Source of the DNA: Flavobacteriales bacterium
GTDB lineage: Bacteria > Bacteroidota > Bacteroidia > Flavobacteriales_F > PHOS-HE28
Assembly: GCA_016715895.1 (NCBI GenBank)
Contig: JADJXH010000003.1
Coordinates: forward strand, 1-64,000
Reading direction: 5' to 3'
DNA length: 64,000 nt
Shown here: in pieces, positions 59,090 through 64,000 of the stretch
Numbering within the stretch: the stretch's first letter is position 1
Layout: each line of letters starts with the position of its first letter
Made by a program: the position numbers and the translations under genes
Notes under the pieces: model-generated
Seen by the model: the letters and a program-made list of their open reading frames with translations, nothing else
Databases searched by the model: none
What the model was told of the DNA's origin: nothing

Positions 59090-61927
59090 ATGCGCAAGAT
59101 CATCAAGTGGCTCATCATCGCGGTCGTCGCCCTGGTGGTGCTCCTCCTCGCCGCCGTCATCCTCATCCCCATCCTCTTCAAGGACCGCATCGAAGGGATG
59201 GTGAAGGAGCAGGTGAACGCCCAGCTGAACGCGACCGTGGAGTGGGGCGCGTGGGACATCACCCTGCTGCGCAGCTTCCCCGACCTCACCGTGGAGGTGG
59301 CCGATGTGAAGCTCTGCAACAAGGCCCCCTTCGAGGGCGTCTGCCTGGCCGACATCGGATCGCTCACCGCCACGGTGGACATCAAGAGCGTGTTCGGCGA
59401 CAAGGTCGACATCAAGCGCATCGGCCTGGTGCGCCCGCGGATCCATGCCGTGGTGCGTGCGGACGGGCGGGCGAACTGGGACATCACCCTGCCGGACAGC
59501 AGCGCGGTGGAAGCCCCGGCCGACACGGGCGGCGGCTTCTCCATCGGCCTGCGTGAATACTGGATCGAGGACGGCCGCGTGGTGTACGACGACAGCACCC
59601 TGGCCTTCCGCATGGACCTGCTGGGCCTGGACCACAAGGGCACCGGCGACTTCACCCAGGACCTCTTCACCCTGAGCACCACCACGCACGTGGACACCGT
59701 GGACGTGCTCTTCGATGGCGTGCGCTACCTGCAGCGCGCCCTGGCCGACATCACCGCCGACCTGGACATGGACATGGCCGGCATGAAGTTCACATTCAAG
59801 GAGAACGAGGCCGTGATCAACTGCCTCACCCTGGGCTTCGATGGCTGGCTTGCGATGCCGGCGGACGACATCGACATGGACATCACCTGGGCGCTGAAGA
59901 AGAACGAGCTGGGCGCGCTGCTCTCCATGGTGCCCGCCGCCTTCGCCAAGGACCTGGAGGGTGTGGACATGAGCGGCAAGGCGGCCTTCGGCGGCTACGT
60001 CAAGGGCACCTACAACGACACCACCATGCCCGGCTTCGGCCTGGACATCGCCGTGGAGAACGGGCGCTTCAAGTACCCCGACCTGCCCGAGAGCGTGGAG
60101 CGCATCCAGGTGAAGGCCTCCATCGTGAGCCCGCAGGGCAAGGACCTGGACGGCATGGTGATCGACGTGCCCACCTTCGCCATGCTGGTGGCCACCAACC
60201 CGGTGAGCGCCCGGCTCCATCTGGAGCGGCCGATGAGCGACCCGCGCGTGGACCTTGCCGCGCAGGCCAAGCTCGACCTGGCCAGCTTGAAGCGCGTGGT
60301 GCCGCTGGAGAAGGGCGATGAGCTCAACGGCAAGCTCGATGTGGACGTGACCGTGAAGGGGGCCGTGAGCGACATCGAGGCGCAACGCTTCGAGAAGTTC
60401 ACCGCCGAAGGCCGGGTGCTGCTGAGCGGCATGACCTACCGCAGCGACTCGCTCCCCTGGCCGGTGGGCATCACCACCTTGGACCTGGCGCTGAGCCCGC
60501 GCTACCTGGCGCTGAACGGCTTCGACGGCACGCTCGGCGGCAGCGACGTGCGCGCCGAGGGCCGCTTCGACAGCTACCTGCTGTGGTGGCTGAAGGACAG
60601 CACGCTCACCGGCACCTTCGACGTGGCCAGCCGCCGCTTCGACCTCAACGAGCTGATGGGCCCCGAGGAGCCCGCGGCCGCGGAGGCCGCACCCGCCGAC
60701 ACCGCCGCGATGACCGTGATCGAGGTGCCCGCCAACATCAACTTCCGCCTCACCGCCGAGGCCGGCGAGGTGCTGTACGACGACCTCACCCTCACCGGGC
60801 TCAAAGGCGGCGTGCACATCCACGACCGCCGGGTGGACCTGAACAAGCTGGTGTTCGGCCTCTTCGAGGGCCGCGTGGGGCTGGACGGCTCCTACGCCAC
60901 CCCCGAGAAGGGCACGCCGGTGGCCGAGCTGCGCTACGACATCCGCGACATGGACATCGAGAAGACCGTGCAGTACGTGGAGACCGTGCAGAAGATGGCG
61001 CCCATCGCCAAGACCTGCAAGGGGAAGTACAGCACCACGCTCAGCATGCGCACGGAGCTGGACGCGGCCATGAGCCCGGTGCTGGAGAGCCTCACCGGGC
61101 AGGGCACGCTCAGCACGCGCAACGTGCGGGTGGACGGCTTCCAGCCCCTGGTGGACCTGGCGAAGGCCTTCAAGGTGAAGGGCATCGAGAACACCACGCT
61201 GCCGAGCGTGGACTTCAGCTACGAGTTCCGGGACGGGAAGATGATCACCAAGCCCTTCGACGTGAAGATCGACCGGATCAAGGCCAACGTGGGCGGCAGC
61301 ACGGCCTTCGCCGACCAGGCCATCGACTACGACCTGAAGGCCAAGGTGCCCACCGACATGTTCGGTGCGCAGGCCAACCAGCTGGTGGCCGGCTGGCTGG
61401 GCCAGGCGAACCAGCTGCTGGGCAGCGGCTTCCAGATGCCGGCGGAGATCGACGTCACCGCCAAGATCACCGGCACCATCGACAAGCCCGTCATCAAACC
61501 CGTGTTCGCCGGTGGAGGCAGCAACCTCACGCAGACCGTGGTCACCGAGGTGAAGGAGGAGCTGAACCAGCAGATCGACAAGGCCAAGGAGGAGGCCATC
61601 GCGCGGGCCCGTGAGGAGGCCGCCAAGCTGCTGGCCGAGGCGCAGAAGCAGGCGGACAACCTGAAGGCCACCGCCCGCAAGGAGGCCGCCAACCTGAAGG
61701 CGCAGGCCTACAAGGCCGCCGACGACGAACTGGCCAAGGTGACCAACCCGCTGGCGAAGATGGCCGCCAAGGCCGTGGCCGATGCCGCCAAGAAGGAGGC
61801 CGACAAGCAGGAACAGAAGGCCATCGCCGAAGCGGACAAGAGGGCGGACGGCATCGTGGCCGAGGCGCGAAAGCAGGGCGATGCCATCATCGCCAGGGCC
61901 GAACAGACCAACACCACCATCAAGTAG
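59090..61927 (+). CDS. AsmA-family envelope protein (945 aa)
   Basis: A bridge-like envelope protein of the AsmA/YhdP group, thought to carry phospholipids between membranes. One N-terminal helix (KWLIIAVVALVVLLLAAVILI), the AsmA start (VNAQLNATVEWGAWDITLLRSFPDLTVEVADVKL), long beta-rich body with repeated strands, and the late AsmA_2 segment (STTLSMRTELDAAMSPVLESLTGQGTLS). The C-terminal 120 residues are a highly charged coiled coil of KEEAIARAREEA and EAQKQADNLK repeats, not found in E. coli AsmA. Confidence 0.86.
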   Translation: MRKIIKWLIIAVVALVVLLLAAVILIPILFKDRIEGMVKEQVNAQLNATVEWGAWDITLLRSFPDLTVEVADVKLCNKAPFEGVCLADIGSLTATVDIKSVFGDKVDIKRIGLVRPRIHAVVRADGRANWDITLPDSSAVEAPADTGGGFSIGLREYWIEDGRVVYDDSTLAFRMDLLGLDHKGTGDFTQDLFTLSTTTHVDTVDVLFDGVRYLQRALADITADLDMDMAGMKFTFKENEAVINCLTLGFDGWLAMPADDIDMDITWALKKNELGALLSMVPAAFAKDLEGVDMSGKAAFGGYVKGTYNDTTMPGFGLDIAVENGRFKYPDLPESVERIQVKASIVSPQGKDLDGMVIDVPTFAMLVATNPVSARLHLERPMSDPRVDLAAQAKLDLASLKRVVPLEKGDELNGKLDVDVTVKGAVSDIEAQRFEKFTAEGRVLLSGMTYRSDSLPWPVGITTLDLALSPRYLALNGFDGTLGGSDVRAEGRFDSYLLWWLKDSTLTGTFDVASRRFDLNELMGPEEPAAAEAAPADTAAMTVIEVPANINFRLTAEAGEVLYDDLTLTGLKGGVHIHDRRVDLNKLVFGLFEGRVGLDGSYATPEKGTPVAELRYDIRDMDIEKTVQYVETVQKMAPIAKTCKGKYSTTLSMRTELDAAMSPVLESLTGQGTLSTRNVRVDGFQPLVDLAKAFKVKGIENTTLPSVDFSYEFRDGKMITKPFDVKIDRIKANVGGSTAFADQAIDYDLKAKVPTDMFGAQANQLVAGWLGQANQLLGSGFQMPAEIDVTAKITGTIDKPVIKPVFAGGGSNLTQTVVTEVKEELNQQIDKAKEEAIARAREEAAKLLAEAQKQADNLKATARKEAANLKAQAYKAADDELAKVTNPLAKMAAKAVADAAKKEADKQEQKAIAEADKRADGIVAEARKQGDAIIARAEQTNTTIK

Positions 61928-61959
61928 CGGACGGGCATGGCCCTTGTGCTGGCCCCGTG

Positions 61960-64000
61960 ATGACAACCGGCATGAACGACGTGACGAGGACCCTGCTGCT
62001 GGCCCTGGGCCTGCTGGCCGGCGTGAGCGTGATGGCCCAGGACGGGGAGGCCGATCCCTGCGGACCGCCCACGGACAAGAAGGTGCTGAAGCTGCTGGAC
62101 GAGGCGGCCAAGGCGAAGGACGGCGCCACGCGGCACCAGAAGCTCAAGGAGACGCAGGAGGTGGACCCCGACTGCGCGGAATGCCTCTTCCAGCTCGGGG
62201 TCTCCGCCTACAAACGGGCACGGGAGGGGGGCGCCGACCTGAAGCCCTCCATCGGCTACTTCGAGCGGCTGGAGGCCCGCTGCCCCAACTACCACAGCGA
62301 CGTCCACTACTACCTCGGTGCGGCCCACTACGCGAAGGGCGAGGTTGCCGAGGCGGCCAAAGCCTTCCAGGCCTTCCTGAAGTTCCCCACCGAGGACCAG
62401 GCCAAGTTCAGCAAGGATGTGGACAAGAAGACCGCCGACGTGGAGGAGCTCATGCCCGAGCTCCAGTTCCACATGGACTTCTACCGCAACACCGCGCCGC
62501 TGGACCCCAAGCCCCTGCCCAACGTGTGCACCGGTGCCGACGAGTACCTGCCGATGCTGAGCCCGGACAACGAGCTGCTCTTCTTCACCCGCAAGAGCAA
62601 GTACCAGGCGAAGGGCGACCTGGTGGCCAAGGATGTGGAGGAGCTCACCGAGAGCCGCCGGCCGGCGGGGGCGAAGGACCATGACAAAGGCCGGGCGCTG
62701 CCCGATCCCTTCAACCTCGGCGACAGCTACGGCGGGGTCACCATCAGCGTGAACAACCGCGAGATGTTCGTCACCGTGTGCGGCGCGCCCGATGCGAAGG
62801 GCTACCGCAACTGCGACATCTTCCGCTCGCACTACAACACCCACATGGACTTCGGCAGCGGGCAGCAGAAGTGGGAGTGGACCGGGCTGGAGGACCTGGG
62901 CCCCGCGGTGAACACGCCGGACGGTTGGGAGAGCCAGCCCACGTTGAGCGCCGACGGCCGCACGCTCTTCTTCGCCACGGTGCGGGCGGACAGCAAGGGC
63001 ACCGACATCTACTTCAGCACGCGCGACGACCAGGGCGTGTGGAGCAAGGCGCAGCCGGTGCCCGGGCCGATCAACACCGCGGGTGATGAGAAGGCCCCCT
63101 TCCTGCACAGCGACAGCCGCACGCTCTACTTCGCCGCCCGGCCGCCGCAGGACGAGAACGGCGAGGTGCAGGAGGGGCGGGGCCACCGCGGCATCGGCGG
63201 CTACGACATCTTCTTCAGCCGCATGAAGGACGACGGCAGCTGGGACACGCCGCGCAACATCGGCCACCCCATCAACACCGAACAGGACGACCACGGGCTG
63301 ATCGTGAGCGCCGATGGAAGCACGGCCCTCTTCGCCAGCAGCCGCTTCCGCGGGGTGGGCGGGCTGGACATCTACGGCTTCGCCCTGCCGAACGACGCCC
63401 GCCCGGAGGACATCCTGATCGTGAAGGGCGAGGTGCGCGACGAGAACGGCGAGGTGGTGTCCGACGCCAAGGTGGAGATCACCTACATGGACACGCGCCG
63501 CACCGAGGTGCTGCAGGTGGACCCCACGGACGGGCGCTACGCCACCGTGGTCAACCTCCGCAATGGCGCCGATGTCATCATGACCGTCACCAAGAAGGAC
63601 CACGTGTTCGACTCGCGGGCCTTCAGCCTGGCGGACACCGTGCGCGGGGTCACCGCCGAGGTGGACATGACCGTGCAGCGCATCGAAGTGGGCCGCAGCT
63701 ACACGGTGAACGACATCACCTACGCCACCAACTCAGCGGAGATCACCAAGGCCAGCGAGCACATCCTGGACCAGCTGATCCGCTTCCTGAAGGACAACCC
63801 CACGGTGAGCATCCGCATCGAGGGCCACACGGACAACGTGGGCAGCGACGCCGACAACCTGGCCCTGAGCAACGACCGCGCCTTCACCGTGATGGGCTAC
63901 CTGCAGGCCCACGGCATCGCCGCCCGCCGGCTCGCCTTCAAGGGCTACGGCGCGGGCAAGCCCGTGGCCTCCAACGACACCGAGGCCGGACGCGCCCGCA
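61960..64000 (+). CDS. PorE-like TPR-PD40-CRD-OmpA protein, 3' end missing
   Basis: Open to the end of the window (680 residues seen). Signal peptide (LLLALGLLAGVSVMAQ), TPR-like helices (ADLKPSIGYFERLEARC, YYLGAAHYAKGEVAEAAKAFQAFLKF), PD40 blades (QPTLSADGRTLFFATVR, GYDIFFSRMKDDGSWDTP, DDHGLIVSADGSTALFASSR), a carboxypeptidase-regulatory domain (VKGEVRDENGEVVSDAKVEIT) and the start of OmpA (IRIEGHTDNVGSDADNLALS). This four-part order is that of PorE, the peptidoglycan-binding component of type IX secretion. ATG 61960 or 61972 is the start; the signal peptide begins in either case. Confidence 0.82.
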   Translation, partial: MTTGMNDVTRTLLLALGLLAGVSVMAQDGEADPCGPPTDKKVLKLLDEAAKAKDGATRHQKLKETQEVDPDCAECLFQLGVSAYKRAREGGADLKPSIGYFERLEARCPNYHSDVHYYLGAAHYAKGEVAEAAKAFQAFLKFPTEDQAKFSKDVDKKTADVEELMPELQFHMDFYRNTAPLDPKPLPNVCTGADEYLPMLSPDNELLFFTRKSKYQAKGDLVAKDVEELTESRRPAGAKDHDKGRALPDPFNLGDSYGGVTISVNNREMFVTVCGAPDAKGYRNCDIFRSHYNTHMDFGSGQQKWEWTGLEDLGPAVNTPDGWESQPTLSADGRTLFFATVRADSKGTDIYFSTRDDQGVWSKAQPVPGPINTAGDEKAPFLHSDSRTLYFAARPPQDENGEVQEGRGHRGIGGYDIFFSRMKDDGSWDTPRNIGHPINTEQDDHGLIVSADGSTALFASSRFRGVGGLDIYGFALPNDARPEDILIVKGEVRDENGEVVSDAKVEITYMDTRRTEVLQVDPTDGRYATVVNLRNGADVIMTVTKKDHVFDSRAFSLADTVRGVTAEVDMTVQRIEVGRSYTVNDITYATNSAEITKASEHILDQLIRFLKDNPTVSIRIEGHTDNVGSDADNLALSNDRAFTVMGYLQAHGIAARRLAFKGYGAGKPVASNDTEAGRAR

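Noticed and set aside
58916..61966. 1016-residue open frame antisense to the symporter and AsmA genes
   Set aside because: His/Leu/Gly-rich shadow frame; the plus-strand genes have clear domains and starts.

Overview
The window is a high-GC stretch of a Bacteroidota chromosome, most likely an environmental Flavobacteriales-type organism. The evidence is a type IX secretion sorting domain, a PorE-like envelope protein, bacillithiol synthesis (BshB1), a TonB receptor with a carboxypeptidase-like plug region, and the Bacteroidota -7 promoter box TAnnTTTG sitting a few bases before many start codons. Shine-Dalgarno sites are mostly absent. Nearly all DNA is coding, with many 4-base ATGA overlaps.

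Layout. 1-4.6 kb: tail of an M20 amidohydrolase, two overlapping PLP racemases, a SIMPL-domain protein and RlmD; the last two are broken by single-base changes in C runs. 4.6-7.2 kb: rocD flanked by two RelE/ParE toxin-antitoxin pairs; a 27-bp copy of the rocD 3' end lies beyond the second pair. 7.2-14.4 kb: an accessory island of visibly lower GC. It holds two integron attC-like hairpins bracketing a small lipoprotein gene, an IS407-type IS3 element that split that gene, a one-polypeptide type IIG-like restriction-modification enzyme and a XerC/IntI-like tyrosine recombinase.

14.5-21.3 kb: a YwqK-like lipoprotein, a TonB receptor (frame-broken), a DsbA-like protein, a sterol-desaturase-type hydroxylase and a GlxA-type regulator. 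21.4-27.1 kb: an ArsR-led operon of twelve genes with seven SRPBCC/AHSA1 proteins, one fused to a rifampin ADP-ribosyltransferase domain with an in-frame stop before its last residues. The leader carries an AACCA-AA-TGGTT dyad. 27.2-30.2 kb: mazG and a PKD/CHU_C secreted protein. 38.96 down to 30.2 kb: one long minus-strand operon, ccmB-ccmC-ccmD-like-ccmE-ccmF, then a DUF2520 protein, kdsC, a UbiA-type prenyltransferase, maf and an outer-membrane-like protein.

39-46 kb: two glutathione peroxidases, bshB1 and a three-gene glycan operon. 46-50.8 kb: tRNA-His followed by three 145-bp tandem repeats that each start with the tRNA 3' end, a 1-Cys peroxiredoxin, and a duplicated pair of secreted-protein genes, one copy decayed. 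51-64 kb: CDF transporter and Crp/Fnr regulator from back-to-back promoters, NhaD, DinB, a glycosyltransferase, aroC, a dicarboxylate symporter, an AsmA-family protein and the start of the PorE-like TPR/PD40/CRD/OmpA protein that runs off the end.
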